Shown: positions 1 through 8,042 of the stretch, piece by piece | How positions within the stretch are numbered: the stretch's first letter is position 1 | How the letters are laid out: every line of letters starts with the position of its first letter | Source of the DNA: a virus | Virus record (IMG/VR): IMGVR_UViG_3300047322_000201 | Span: 1-62,464 of that record | Length of the DNA: 62,464 nt | Strand: one strand, 5' to 3' | Program-made: the position numbers and the translations under genes | Notes under the pieces: model-generated | Database searches by the model: none | Told to the model about the DNA's origin: nothing | The model's input: only the letters and a program-made list of their open reading frames with translations

Positions 1-82
1 CGCCGTAGGCGACTTGACCGGCCGGGCTGTTGAAGCCGCCAGCGTTGATCGGATAGACTGCGCCCGGGGTTACGGTTGCCAT
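1..82 (-). CDS. 5' end of major capsid gene (duplicate of 62338-62419)
   Basis: These bases encode the first 27 residues of the major capsid protein whose full copy lies at 61415-62419. The start codon is at 82-80, and AGGAGA sits about 8 bases upstream of it. It is truncated only by the contig edge and is not a separate gene. Confidence 0.95.
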   Translation of the reverse strand, partial: MATVTPGAVYPINAGGFNSPAGQVAYG

Positions 83-127
83 GGTGATGCTCTCCTAAAA
101 AGATGGGGTGAACCAGGCAACCGAACC
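1..127. repeat. Left copy of exact 127-bp terminal redundancy
   Basis: Bases 1-127 are identical to bases 62338-62464. A repeat of exactly 127 bp at both contig ends is what a de Bruijn assembler with k=127 leaves on a closed circular molecule. The repeat starts and ends inside or beside the capsid gene with no packaging-site features. I therefore read it as circularity, not a biological terminal repeat. Confidence 0.95.
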
Positions 128-138
128 AGGCTAACGTG

Positions 139-1074
139 CTAACGCACTCGGCCTTCAGCTACGGCTGCCTGGAGATCTGCTTCCAAGCGAGCCGCCTCGT
201 CGGTCGGAATGTTGCCGCGGCGGAGGTCCTCGTAGAACTGATTGATGGACGCGGTGTCCCAGATCAGCGTCTGCTTGGTCTCCGGCGGCGCACTCTGACG
301 CGTGCGGGCGGGGGCGACCTGTCGCGCGAGATCGTTCTTCGGCGGTGTGGCCTGCTGCACCGGCGCCTTCGTGGCGAGGTAGGCGTTGAAGATGTTCGCG
401 GTGCGCGCGACATCCCGGCGATCCGCGGCGTTATCCAGCGCAACCTTGCGCGGCAAGCCGTAGATCGGGTCCACCTCACTCAGCCATGCGATGAACTCAG
501 GGTCCTGGTTCGTCTGCACGAGGCTCGGTACTGCGCGCCCCAGATCAGCGTAGAAGGCAGCTTCGGCCTGCTCCGCGGTCTGTTGCGCCACACTGCCGAC
601 GTTCGCTTTCACCTGGGCCAGTTCGGCTCGCAACCGCTCGTTCTCGGACTGCAGGGGGCTTGTCGCCTGCTGCACGCCGCGTTCGATGAGGTTGACGAGG
701 TCCGGTCCAAATGACTCGCGGTCCTGGTCAGTGATCAATTGCGTCGGGGCCTTGGGCGGTTCCTTGGGGGCTTGCAGCTGCGCGATCTGGTTCTGCATGG
801 CCGTGAGCGACTCTCGAAGCTCTCGGTTCTGCGCGTTCAGGCGCGGTACTTCCGCGTCGAACATGCCCTTCAGCGTGCTGTACTTGTGCTCCCAATCGAC
901 CGGCTTATGCTCCGGCGCCGGGGTTACCGGCTGCTGTTCCGGGGGCGTCTGCGGGGCAGGCTCCTGGGGTTCGTTGGGTGTAGGCTCCGAGTTACCGCTC
1001 GGGTCGCCGACCATCTGTGCCGCCAAGGCGTCTGCTGCGTCTGCTGCTTCCTGAACTGCGCGTGGCAATCCCAT
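139..1074 (-). CDS. Head scaffolding protein
   Basis: A 311-residue protein encoded immediately upstream of the major capsid gene, the classic scaffold position. The N-terminal third is rich in Pro, Glu and Gln. A central coiled-coil segment (about residues 75-110) and Gln/Ala-rich helical segments follow, and the C-terminus is charged. This low-complexity, helical composition is usual for scaffolds, which assemble with coat protein inside the procapsid and then leave. The start is supported by a GGGGGAGAAG Shine-Dalgarno before ATG. No protease domain is visible. The call rests on position and composition, not on a recognised motif. Confidence 0.75.
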   Translation of the reverse strand: MGLPRAVQEAADAADALAAQMVGDPSGNSEPTPNEPQEPAPQTPPEQQPVTPAPEHKPVDWEHKYSTLKGMFDAEVPRLNAQNRELRESLTAMQNQIAQLQAPKEPPKAPTQLITDQDRESFGPDLVNLIERGVQQATSPLQSENERLRAELAQVKANVGSVAQQTAEQAEAAFYADLGRAVPSLVQTNQDPEFIAWLSEVDPIYGLPRKVALDNAADRRDVARTANIFNAYLATKAPVQQATPPKNDLARQVAPARTRQSAPPETKQTLIWDTASINQFYEDLRRGNIPTDEAARLEADLQAAVAEGRVR

Positions 1075-1156
1075 GTCTACTTCTCCCCCGCTCCGGCTCT
1101 ACGGTCAGCGGACAAATGGTTGAATTCGCTTGGCCCCGTGGAGGTCGGCCGTGCGC

Positions 1157-1390
1157 TTATTTCTGATACTTCGTCGCCAGGGTTTCGCCCTCAGCGACGT
1201 ACTTCAAAACCTGTTCGATGACATCGATCGCCGACTGTGAGCGAGCCATGTCATCCAGATTGCGTGCGCGCTTCAAGCTCTCGAGCTCTTCATCCCGCGA
1301 CTCCCGTAGGTATGTCGTCAGGTTGTTGAACTCGGCGGCCCGGAGCCTCGCGAATGCGCGCAGGGCTCCTATATCGCGGCACTGCTTCAT
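1157..1390 (-). CDS. Small hypothetical protein, head region
   Basis: A 77-residue, charged, largely helical protein rich in Arg, Glu and Leu, with no membrane segment. Its ATG overlaps the stop of the upstream gene (ATGA), so translation is probably coupled. It lies between portal and scaffold, where small head-completion or packaging accessory proteins are common. I do not recognise the family. Confidence 0.6.
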   Translation of the reverse strand: MKQCRDIGALRAFARLRAAEFNNLTTYLRESRDEELESLKRARNLDDMARSQSAIDVIEQVLKYVAEGETLATKYQK

Positions 1391-1608
1391 TTGCAGAGGC
1401 CGTCGCCCTTGTTGACGATCGTGCTGAACTCGTCACCCATGACCTTGCCGACCGGGCGCTCGTGCCACTTCGACGAGATGCTGTTGCCGTCGTCGTTGAC
1501 CTTGCCGTTGCCAGCTGAGCCGCCACCTGCGGTGACCTGGCCCATCTCGCCCTTGCGGCCTTGTTGCAGCGCGCCCATGGAGCCGCTGCCGGACTTCTCT
1601 TTCGCCAT
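1387..1608 (-). CDS. Small Gly/Lys-rich hypothetical protein
   Basis: A 73-residue basic, Gly-rich protein. Two consecutive ATGs exist (1611 and 1608). The second is preferred because AAGGAG lies 6 bases before it, against 3 before the first. It overlaps the next gene by ATGA. It is probably a virion-associated or assembly protein because it lies between portal and scaffold. No family is recognised. Confidence 0.6.
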   Translation of the reverse strand: MAKEKSGSGSMGALQQGRKGEMGQVTAGGGSAGNGKVNDDGNSISSKWHERPVGKVMGDEFSTIVNKGDGLCK

Positions 1609-1672
1609 CATCGGCTCCTTTAACCTATATGGATCACATGCTAACAAACTGCGCGCTACTTGTTAACAGGTT

Positions 1673-1867
1673 CTACTCAATAAGATGGCCATCGGCGTAC
1701 AGCTTGCCCTGATAACCTATCTCCACGAGCGGCGACGTCACGCGCACGCCATAGGGCACTTCCGTGTGCAGCAGGTTCGAGATGCGCTCGATCTGGTGAG
1801 CATCGAAGCCAAGCGCCTGCAAGGTCTCGGTGGATTTCTTCAAGTTGGCTATCGCTTTGCCGTTCAT
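1673..1867 (-). CDS. Small hypothetical protein after portal
   Basis: A 64-residue protein whose start overlaps the portal stop codon (ATGA), so it is translationally coupled to the portal. The N-terminal half looks helical and the C-terminal half is beta-like with Gly and Tyr. No known family is recognised. Its place in the packaging operon suggests a head-assembly role. Confidence 0.6.
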   Translation of the reverse strand: MNGKAIANLKKSTETLQALGFDAHQIERISNLLHTEVPYGVRVTSPLVEIGYQGKLYADGHLIE

Positions 1868-4116
1868 TGTCCGTTGCTCGGAAGGTTGTTGGTGACGGGC
1901 TGCCCGCCGGGGAGCGCCGCGCCTTGCGGCATACCAGCCGGCGAGCCTTGCGGCGCCATCGGCGGCGGAGCGCCCATACCCAGAAGAGGTGCGGTGGCAA
2001 GCGCATCCTGCGCCTGATTCTGCAGCGGCTCGGTCGGCGCGAACTGGCCGTGCTTGAGCATCATCTGCTGCGCGAACTCCTGCGCCTGCATCTGCTTCTG
2101 CTGCGCCATGGCTTGCTGCTGCTGCATAGCGGCCGCGCGCTGCTGCGCCGCCCAGCGCTGCTTGAGGATAGGGATCGGCGGGACGATGTCGTCGGTATTG
2201 AGCTCGAGCGTCTTGGCGACTTCCCGGAGCAGCGAGGCGATGCCCTCTTGCCCGATCACGCCAGCGACCTGCTGGTTGCCCAATGCAGTCTGGAGGAACT
2301 GCGCCTGGCGGGCCTGCGCGGTCTCGCGCTGGATAATGGCCGACGCACCCTTGGCGACGATCTTCACATCGCCCTTCAGGTCCTTGTCGTCACCATAGCG
2401 CATGTTGTAGTAATACAGGCGGTTCACGGCCTGCTCGATGACCCTGTCGTCGATATTGCCAATGACCTGCTTGATCGACTTGCCTGCATTGCCCATCAGC
2501 ATGCTCATGCCCGACGCGGTGCGCCCGGCGCCGCCCGAGGGCGAGTCCCCCGCCATATAGCGGGGGATGCCGGTGTACTCGTCGGCGAGCGTCGAGAACT
2601 TCTCGTAGATCTGCAGGAGCTCGCCGGCGATCGACTGCGGCTGCTCGAACTGCATCGCCGGCTGGCTGCCCATCTGCGGGTCGGACGTGACTTGCCACAC
2701 TTTCCAGGGGTACAGCTGCGTGATCTTCTCGCCTTCCGGGAGCCGGTCGACGTTGTAGACCACCTGCGGTCCGGATGCGAGGCCCATGTTGTTCACGAGC
2801 GCGCGGGCCGCGGCGTTGCAGATGTCCTGCGTGTCGCGGCAGAGGTCGGCCACCGAGTTGCCCCAGAACGCACCGGGGATCTCTTCGTAACTCGCCTTGT
2901 AGTACGGCTTGCGTCCGAGCGGGTCCGGGTTGATCACCGCCTTGATGACCCACGTGCCGATGAGCCACGCTTCGACCGGGTACTCGGCGAGCGGATCGTC
3001 GATCTCGGTCTCGTCCATACCCCACTCGAGGAGGATCTTGCCCTGCACGCTACCCCAGAACTGGAGCGCATCGATGAGCTCGGACGGGTTCGTAGCGACG
3101 CCGATGGTGGCCTTGCCCTCTGCAGTCGCCTGCGCCGTGTCGACGTTGATCCACTCGCGCAGTCCGCCGCGGCCGTAGTCGTCGAGCACCGCGTGGATCG
3201 CCTTGTCCGAATACCCCTCGACGCCGATGAGTGCCTGCAGGTCGCCGCGCGCGAGCTTGTGGCGCTCGATGAGCCAGCCGTCGTCGATCTCGGAGGCGTC
3301 GGGCGCGGGGTAGATGTGAAACGGGTCCACGCGCTCCCACTCGAGCGTGAGCTCCTGCGCGATGTCGGGCGTGAAGCCACCCTGCCCATCCGGGAGCCAC
3401 TTGAGCTTGTTGCGGTTGCGCACCACCGGGCCCTTCAGGAACGCGGCGGGGAACGTGGTGACATCGTCGATGAACTGGGAGAACGCACGAATCCAGCCCC
3501 CTTCGAGCAGCTGCTCCTGCATCTTGTTGCTCATCAGGTCGGACTGCTGGCGCGCGAGGTCCTGGATCTGCGAGAGGCCCATTTCCTTCAGGGCCAACAG
3601 CATCGAGCGCACTTCCATGTCGGTCGGAGCCTGGCCCGCCTGGGTCATCTGTGCGATTTGCTGCTGCGCGATCTCCATGATCTCCTGGATCAGGTTCGGC
3701 GGCATGTCAGCGACGGGCGACGGCTCGATCGTCCACGGCTTGTCCTCGGTCGAGGTGACCAGCACGTCGCGAATCCAGCTGGCGGCCGCACGGCACTTGT
3801 TCGACGTCAGCTGCATATAGATGACTGTCGAGTTCTGCTCGGCGAGGACCGTGAGTTTATCCGGGTCGTACTCACCGCGGCGCTGGCGGATCGACTTGAG
3901 CATTTTCTGCTCGGCGGTCATCTCCTTGGCCTGGCGCGCGGTGGTCCACATGCGTCGGATCAGGGCGGCGAAGCCTTGCACCACGCCGTCGTTATTGGCC
4001 AACTGCGCAGCCGCTTTCTCTTCAGCGAGCAGTTGCGCGTTGTTCTTGATCTGGACGCCCGGCCCGACGACCGTGGACATCGGTTGGGAACCGGTGATGT
4101 TGAGGGCTTGGGCCAT
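1864..4116 (-). CDS. Portal protein
   Basis: A 750-residue protein immediately downstream of the large terminase. It has the layout of large podoviral portals: a helical N-terminus, a long Gln/Met-rich helical region near residues 150-210, a central mixed clip/wing region, and a Gln-Ala-Met-rich C-terminal tail (about residues 660-750) like the portal barrel. The portal forms the dodecameric DNA channel at the head vertex and binds terminase. The predicted promoter at 4131-4158 would leave only about 8 bases of leader, and no clear Shine-Dalgarno is seen, so this mRNA could be nearly leaderless. Confidence 0.88.
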   Translation of the reverse strand: MAQALNITGSQPMSTVVGPGVQIKNNAQLLAEEKAAAQLANNDGVVQGFAALIRRMWTTARQAKEMTAEQKMLKSIRQRRGEYDPDKLTVLAEQNSTVIYMQLTSNKCRAAASWIRDVLVTSTEDKPWTIEPSPVADMPPNLIQEIMEIAQQQIAQMTQAGQAPTDMEVRSMLLALKEMGLSQIQDLARQQSDLMSNKMQEQLLEGGWIRAFSQFIDDVTTFPAAFLKGPVVRNRNKLKWLPDGQGGFTPDIAQELTLEWERVDPFHIYPAPDASEIDDGWLIERHKLARGDLQALIGVEGYSDKAIHAVLDDYGRGGLREWINVDTAQATAEGKATIGVATNPSELIDALQFWGSVQGKILLEWGMDETEIDDPLAEYPVEAWLIGTWVIKAVINPDPLGRKPYYKASYEEIPGAFWGNSVADLCRDTQDICNAAARALVNNMGLASGPQVVYNVDRLPEGEKITQLYPWKVWQVTSDPQMGSQPAMQFEQPQSIAGELLQIYEKFSTLADEYTGIPRYMAGDSPSGGAGRTASGMSMLMGNAGKSIKQVIGNIDDRVIEQAVNRLYYYNMRYGDDKDLKGDVKIVAKGASAIIQRETAQARQAQFLQTALGNQQVAGVIGQEGIASLLREVAKTLELNTDDIVPPIPILKQRWAAQQRAAAMQQQQAMAQQKQMQAQEFAQQMMLKHGQFAPTEPLQNQAQDALATAPLLGMGAPPPMAPQGSPAGMPQGAALPGGQPVTNNLPSNGQ

Positions 4117-4130
4117 TGACGTGGTTAACG

Positions 4131-4158
4131 ATTGTATCTGTCAACATATACCACACAA
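4131..4158 (-). promoter_or_regulatory. Predicted sigma70-like promoter for portal/head genes
   Basis: On the minus strand TTGTGT (4158-4153) and TACAAT (4136-4131) are separated by 16 bases. The -35 box overlaps the tandem GTTAGCA-type octamers at 4152-4175, which suggests repressor control. Prediction from sequence only. Confidence 0.5.
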
Positions 4159-4175
4159 CGTGCTAACTTGATAAC
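4152..4175 (-). promoter_or_regulatory. Three tandem GTTAGCA-type octamers (operator candidate)
   Basis: Read on the minus strand, three 8-base units follow each other without gaps: GTTATCAA, GTTAGCAC and GTTGTGTG. This is the clearest multi-unit copy of the word found throughout the genome. It covers the -35 box of the predicted portal promoter in the 60-base terminase-portal gap. Confidence 0.5.
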
Positions 4176-4176
4176 G

Positions 4177-5586
4177 TCAAGCCCACGTGTACCGGACCTT
4201 TTCGACTGGTCTCGCCTGCGTTCGAACCGACCCGCCGAGCAGGTGGCCGCCCGCATGCAGACAGGCGTACTGGTGCCCGTCGAGCAAGTGCGAGTAGCTG
4301 TTCTTCTCCGGCTTATCGTCGCTCTCCCCGTTCTGCCGGATCTTGTACCGATACCCACCCGCGAGGCCGCGGATGAGGGTTGGGCAGTTGGTGCCGTCGA
4401 TCAGGTGCGCCGGGCCGCCGTCGATGGTGCGCGTGAGCCACGAGTCTACGCCTGAGATCCGCGCGGCGATCGAGTTCGTCTTCGCAGAGATCACCCGGAA
4501 GCCTTCATTGCGCAGGATGTCGAACACCGACTTCTCGTCCGTCTGCGCGCGCTGCGTGCCCGCCGGGTCGCCGACCACCAGCACATTCAAGCCAGCAAAA
4601 CGTTGGGTGGTTAAGAGAGGCTTGAGCTTCTCGCGGATGAAGCGCAGTTCGCCCATGCCTTCCGACGTGAGCTCGGCGAACGTGTTCAGCCGCCCGCGCG
4701 GGTCGACCTGGTTGATCGTGCAACTAGGGGTTAACCCGAAGTCGTGACCAATGATGAGCGGGTACGTGCTCATGCGGATCGGCGTGAGCGGGCTCTTGGC
4801 GATGTGGATGCTGCGGTCGAACGCGGGGAACACGGGCTTGCCTGAGAGCGACGCGCCGAACTTGCCGTGAACGTAGATGTCGATCCAGTTCTGCGGCTTG
4901 CCCTCCATCAGGTTCTCGTAGTACCCGTCCTTCAGGTACTGCAGCCAGTCCGCTTCCGGCGACACACCACTCGGTTGGAAGAAGCATGCGGCATTGGCCG
5001 GCGGGCTCGTGAGGTACTCCTCCCACCACGTGTCGAAGTCGGGCGGGTTCGACGCGCCCCAGAACTTGTCGATCTGGTTGCCGTAGTCGTCCTTGCACCC
5101 TACTCCATTGTCAGCCTTCGACGGGTAGCGGCCGAGACGTCCCTGGAGGGCCATGAAAACGTCGGGGTTAAGTTCGCGGAATTCATCGGCGATGCCGAAC
5201 GTAGCCTGGAGAGACAGTAGGCGCCGAACGTCGGCGGCGTCGTCGAGTCCTCGGAAGAGTACTTCGCACTCCACGTCGCCAAACTTGAGGGTGTACTTGT
5301 AGTTCGTTTTTTCGAACGTCCCGGCCAGGCCATCGGGATACCAGCGTAGGAAGTCGGGGATGGACGTGTCGCGCAGCTGCTCACGAGACTGTCGAACCCA
5401 GATAGCGCGGCTGCGGCGTATCCCGTCCCGACAAGGGGCAATTCGAGCTGCTTCATGGGCGATCTTCAAGATCATCGCCGTGGTCTTGGTCGAACCGACC
5501 GGTCCCATGACGAGGTTGATGAACTTGTCCGACGTGAAGTAATCGAGCAAGCTGGGAGGTGGTGTGTAAGTTAGGCTGTTGCTCAT
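4177..5586 (-). CDS. Terminase large subunit (packaging ATPase-nuclease)
   Basis: A 469-residue packaging motor protein that translocates DNA through the portal and cuts it. The ATPase P-loop is GPVGSTKT (residues 28-35), with Thr at the position where Gly usually precedes Lys. A Walker B-like segment, GIADEF, follows near residue 130. The C-terminal RNase H-like nuclease has acidic motifs in GHDFG and VVGDPAG. ATG 5586 is chosen because it overlaps the stop of the preceding small gene (ATGA); a start 21 bases upstream is possible. It lies between the small terminase and the portal, as expected. Confidence 0.93.
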   Translation of the reverse strand: MSNSLTYTPPPSLLDYFTSDKFINLVMGPVGSTKTTAMILKIAHEAARIAPCRDGIRRSRAIWVRQSREQLRDTSIPDFLRWYPDGLAGTFEKTNYKYTLKFGDVECEVLFRGLDDAADVRRLLSLQATFGIADEFRELNPDVFMALQGRLGRYPSKADNGVGCKDDYGNQIDKFWGASNPPDFDTWWEEYLTSPPANAACFFQPSGVSPEADWLQYLKDGYYENLMEGKPQNWIDIYVHGKFGASLSGKPVFPAFDRSIHIAKSPLTPIRMSTYPLIIGHDFGLTPSCTINQVDPRGRLNTFAELTSEGMGELRFIREKLKPLLTTQRFAGLNVLVVGDPAGTQRAQTDEKSVFDILRNEGFRVISAKTNSIAARISGVDSWLTRTIDGGPAHLIDGTNCPTLIRGLAGGYRYKIRQNGESDDKPEKNSYSHLLDGHQYACLHAGGHLLGGSVRTQARPVEKVRYTWA

Positions 5587-5753
5587 CCGATGCTCTCGTC
5601 CCACCACGCGTCGTCTTCGTTGCGCTCACGTGCGTCGAGCTTCTCGAGCCAGCCGAACATCAGCGAGAGCGCGATGCCGGCCACGCAGGCGAGCACACCA
5701 AAAACGCCAGCGACCCACGCGAAGATCACGCCAATCAGGTTCCAGTCGATCAT
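5583..5753 (-). CDS. Small single-pass membrane protein
   Basis: A 56-residue protein tucked between the terminase subunits with ATGA overlaps at both ends. Residues 5-35 form one long hydrophobic segment (Ile, Val, Ala, Leu, Phe, Gly). The C-terminal 20 residues are charged, with many Asp, Glu and Arg. A membrane protein here is unusual. It may be an accessory lysis or exclusion protein, but no family is recognised. Confidence 0.65.
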   Translation of the reverse strand: MIDWNLIGVIFAWVAGVFGVLACVAGIALSLMFGWLEKLDARERNEDDAWWDESIG

Positions 5754-6226
5754 TCCTTGTTCTCCACGATCTCGACGCGCTTCACAGCAGCTTCAGCGGC
5801 CGCGCGGTCCAGGTTGATGTTGATGCTGAATCTCGGGCCGGTGTCGCCACCTGTGCCCACCTTGTTCTTCGGTAGCAGGTCGCCGGTCTTTACCAGCGCC
5901 TCGTAGATGGCCAGCTTCTGCGCGGCCGAGGTGTCAGAGCTCGCGCCGATGCGGATGAGCTCGTCCTGGATCATCTCGGCGCCCAGGCGGGCCTTGGCGA
6001 CCACCACCCACCCTTCGGCCTCGAGCTCCTTGCGCTTGCTCTCCACGGCCTTCTGGAAGCTCGGGGAGGCGACGAGGCGATCCCAGCGCGGGCCATCCCA
6101 TCCGAAGCGTGACGCGATCTCCGCGGGGTCTTCGAGACCTTGGGCGATTGACATCACCATCTCGGGCGGGAAGTTCAGGTCCGTCTGCGCGAGGGGGTCG
6201 AAGAGGGTGATCTTGCCTTCGCTCAT
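5750..6226 (-). CDS. Terminase small subunit-like protein
   Basis: A 158-residue protein just upstream of the large terminase. The first 70 residues look like a helix-turn-helix DNA-recognition region and are followed by a helical oligomerisation region. Such proteins bind the pac or cos site and load the large subunit. The C-terminus ends in a short beta/alpha portal-binding-like tail. The call rests on position, size and overall pattern. Confidence 0.75.
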   Translation of the reverse strand: MSEGKITLFDPLAQTDLNFPPEMVMSIAQGLEDPAEIASRFGWDGPRWDRLVASPSFQKAVESKRKELEAEGWVVVAKARLGAEMIQDELIRIGASSDTSAAQKLAIYEALVKTGDLLPKNKVGTGGDTGPRFSININLDRAAAEAAVKRVEIVENKE

Positions 6227-6459
6227 GCCGAGAACAGATCCGGTGCAATGAGCTCGTAGGCTGCCTCGAACACGGAGCCATCCACCACGGCCGTGCCGTC
6301 AAGGACGTAGTCGCCCAGCTTCGTGCTGGCGGGGACGAGCGCGTCGAACCCGTTATCGAGGGTAGCGTGGCGCTCCTCGGGGTTGGCCAGCTTGCCGAGG
6401 TCCACGACCTTGTGGGCGGTGATCTCGAGGGTGTTGCGTGCGCGGTGGGTGGAGGTCAT
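6223..6459 (-). CDS. Hypothetical protein, packaging operon
   Basis: A 78-residue protein linked by ATGA overlaps to both neighbours. The start at 6459 is chosen over upstream ATGs because it coincides with the previous gene's stop. The sequence is mixed alpha/beta with no membrane segment or motif that I recognise. Confidence 0.6.
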   Translation of the reverse strand: MTSTHRARNTLEITAHKVVDLGKLANPEERHATLDNGFDALVPASTKLGDYVLDGTAVVDGSVFEAAYELIAPDLFSA

Positions 6460-6683
6460 TGGAGGGTGTGTCCGTTGGATGAGCCGACTCGGTTTTCCAG
6501 CTGGTCGGCGAGTAGGCGGAGTGATTCGGCGCATGCCTTGCGCTGCTCCTCGTCCGCGAAGCCACCGAACCCCTTAAGGCCCGCGTCGTCCTCGGTGACG
6601 TAAAACACCGCCGTGTAGAGGATGTCGTCATCCTCGAGATCGCCGAGGAACTCCTCGATGCGGTCGGTCTGCTCTGGGGTCAT
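6456..6683 (-). CDS. Acidic hypothetical protein
   Basis: A 75-residue acidic protein rich in Glu and Asp. The start at 6683 is favoured over 6701 because it forms ATGA with the preceding gene and has GAGGA at a good distance. It lies in a chain of coupled small genes ahead of the terminase. Function unknown. Confidence 0.6.
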   Translation of the reverse strand: MTPEQTDRIEEFLGDLEDDDILYTAVFYVTEDDAGLKGFGGFADEEQRKACAESLRLLADQLENRVGSSNGHTLQ

Positions 6684-6901
6684 TTGGCCGTCCTCAAACA
6701 CTGCATCTGCATGGCGTGCGAATCGCTGGCACGCGCCACGTAACAGACGACACCGTGCTCACGATCCTCAACCACGTCGAGCGAGTCGGACCACTGCAGC
6801 TGGTGCGTCGGCAGGTCGTGCTTCGCCGTGTCGACAAGGTCGGAGCTCGAGGCGTGCGCGGTGCCTGCGGCTAGTGCTGCGAGGATGATCAGAGTCTTCA
6901 T
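6680..6901 (-). CDS. Small secreted protein
   Basis: A 73-residue protein that begins with a Lys and then a short hydrophobic stretch (residues 4-14) ending in Ala-His-Ala, like a signal peptide with an A-x-A cleavage site near residue 17. Two Cys remain in the mature part and could form a disulphide. This suggests a small periplasmic protein, possibly a host-interaction factor. Its start overlaps the RHH gene stop (ATGA). Confidence 0.65.
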   Translation of the reverse strand: MKTLIILAALAAGTAHASSSDLVDTAKHDLPTHQLQWSDSLDVVEDREHGVVCYVARASDSHAMQMQCLRTAK

Positions 6902-7044
6902 TGACGCTCCAGGTATTCCTGCAGTGCGCGGCGGACATGCTCGGCTACCGGCGTGCCCTTCGTGGCTGCGTGCTTCTTGATGGCCTCCACCAACGGCTTC
7001 GGGAGGAAGTAGTTGCAGCGTTGCATCGGCTCGTTGCGGATCAT
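6898..7044 (-). CDS. Ribbon-helix-helix DNA-binding protein
   Basis: A 48-residue protein and the first gene of the leftward operon. It matches the Arc/CopG/MetJ-type pattern: a short beta strand (CNYFLP, residues 10-15), helix A (about 17-28), a Gly-Thr turn (30-31), and helix B ending in LQEYLE. Such proteins dimerise and bind short operators. Its promoter-proximal place beside the divergent regulatory region fits an autoregulator or a regulator of the packaging operon. It could bind the repeated GTTAGCA sites, but that is only inference. Confidence 0.75.
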   Translation of the reverse strand: MIRNEPMQRCNYFLPKPLVEAIKKHAATKGTPVAEHVRRALQEYLERQ

Positions 7045-7743
7045 GTGTTCCTTGTGTCTGGGTGGCCCCGTTACGTGGGGCCAGGCGGATTTGGGCTCGT
7101 CCCGACGATTAAGCTGCCGAGCCCGCTTACAGCCGCATGAAGTGCCACGGGTTAGCAGCCCGCAGCGCGCATCGTCAGTAACGCCTTTCCAGAACCCATG
7201 TTAGCTAGACCGGCGTCGTTTGTGAATACCTTATGAGTAGAAAGTGTGTATAACCGACAAAATGGGCCTTGCTCTCTACGGGATACGTAAAGGGGGTGGC
7301 CCCCCCAAGGGCACTGGGTCCAGCTAGGGGGTGGGTGGCGGGGGGTGTAAGGGGCAGGGTTAAAGCGGAAACCATGTATGTAGGGCAGCAGTACACACGG
7401 TGAGCAGGGAGCTAAAGCCCACACCGTGTTAGCAGGTAGCAGCAAGCGGCAACTCCCGAAGCCGCGAAGGTAGCAAGAGGGGCGGTGGAACGTATCTACC
7501 ATGGTGGGCGCACGCCCAAAGTGGACTAGACCCGGAAAGCCGATCGGACCCGACACTGGCCACGCTATGACGTGGACGTGCAAAACGGGATGGATAGCCG
7601 GCCGTGTAGGTCGGTGGCGGGATTAACCCGGAGAGCGTTAGCCAACTTGGCGCGTCAACTCCGGCGGCGACCCGGGCAGGCGAAACTCACTGACTTCCTC
7701 GCTGACCTGCTAACGGGGCTGTGCGAATCGGATCGTGGCCCCG

Positions 7744-7798
7744 GGGACACAATGTCCCGAAGCGCCCCGGAGACGCAGAAATGGTCACTTCGGGGCGC
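7744..7798 (+). ncRNA. Tandem stable hairpins (possible structured RNA)
   Basis: Two adjacent perfect hairpins: GGGACA-CAA-TGTCCC (7744-7758), and GCGCCCCG pairing with CGGGGCGC across a 21-base loop (7762-7798). No T-run follows on either strand, so simple intrinsic termination is unlikely. It sits just before the palindromic GTTAGC site and the first rightward ORF. Confidence 0.35.
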
Positions 7799-7799
7799 A

Positions 7800-7816
7800 A
7801 GCTAACTGAGTTAGCT
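7800..7816. promoter_or_regulatory. Perfect palindrome made of two inverted GTTAGC words
   Basis: AGCTAACT-G-AGTTAGCT is a perfect 8+1+8 inverted repeat formed by the same word that is over-represented genome-wide. It is placed about 50 bases before the first small rightward ORF. It looks like a dimeric operator. Confidence 0.5.
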
Positions 7817-7864
7817 GCAAGTTGACTAGGCGACATAAGCTACCAACCAACAAGGGAGTTAGCT

Positions 7865-7960
7865 ATGCCGATGGATCAATTCCGCGTTATGACCTACCAC
7901 TATCGACACCGTTCGGTTCGCGTGCTGTATTGCGGTCCTGTCGAAGTCTCAAGGCTCTAA
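7865..7960 (+). CDS. Possible 31-residue leader peptide
   Basis: A 31-codon ORF preceded by AAGGGAG at a good distance and by the AACCAACAAGG leader also seen before other early genes. It encodes a basic Arg/Val/Tyr-rich peptide with no known relative. It may be a leader peptide for the 192-residue gene downstream. The support is the ribosome site, since its length alone proves nothing. Confidence 0.4.
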   Translation: MPMDQFRVMTYHYRHRSVRVLYCGPVEVSRL

Positions 7961-8042
7961 CGCACTGGCACCGTGGTTGGTGCCTTATGTCGCCTACCAA
8001 TAGTCAGCTTGTTCTTAACTCAATAACTCAGGAGTTTGCATC

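Larger units (their letters stand above)
7045..7864. other. Divergent non-coding region with many hairpins
   Basis: About 820 bases between the leftward and rightward transcription units have no convincing gene. Visible structure includes an 8-bp stem at 7395-7402/7422-7429, a 6-bp stem with 3-base loop at 7744-7758, an 8-bp GC stem at 7762-7769/7791-7798, and the palindrome at 7800-7816. Three GTTAGCA-type words lie here (7151, 7428, and minus-strand 7714-7708). The density of stems suggests a structured leader RNA, a small RNA, or a control or packaging region. Confidence 0.5.

Noticed and set aside
1-127. Direct terminal repeats for packaging
   Set aside because: The length equals a common assembly k value, and the repeat lies across the capsid start with no pac/cos features.
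1867-4119. 750-codon open frame on the plus strand opposite the portal gene
   Set aside because: It mirrors the portal coordinates almost exactly. Its translation is Arg/Leu/His-rich, as expected for the antisense of a high-GC gene.
7152-7583. 143-codon minus-strand open frame in the divergent region
   Set aside because: Pro/Cys/His-rich translation without motif or good ribosome site, crossing several hairpins. Probably non-coding.
7762-7798. tRNA or intrinsic terminator at the GC-rich hairpin
   Set aside because: No cloverleaf, no CCA or T-loop pattern, and no T-run after the stem.
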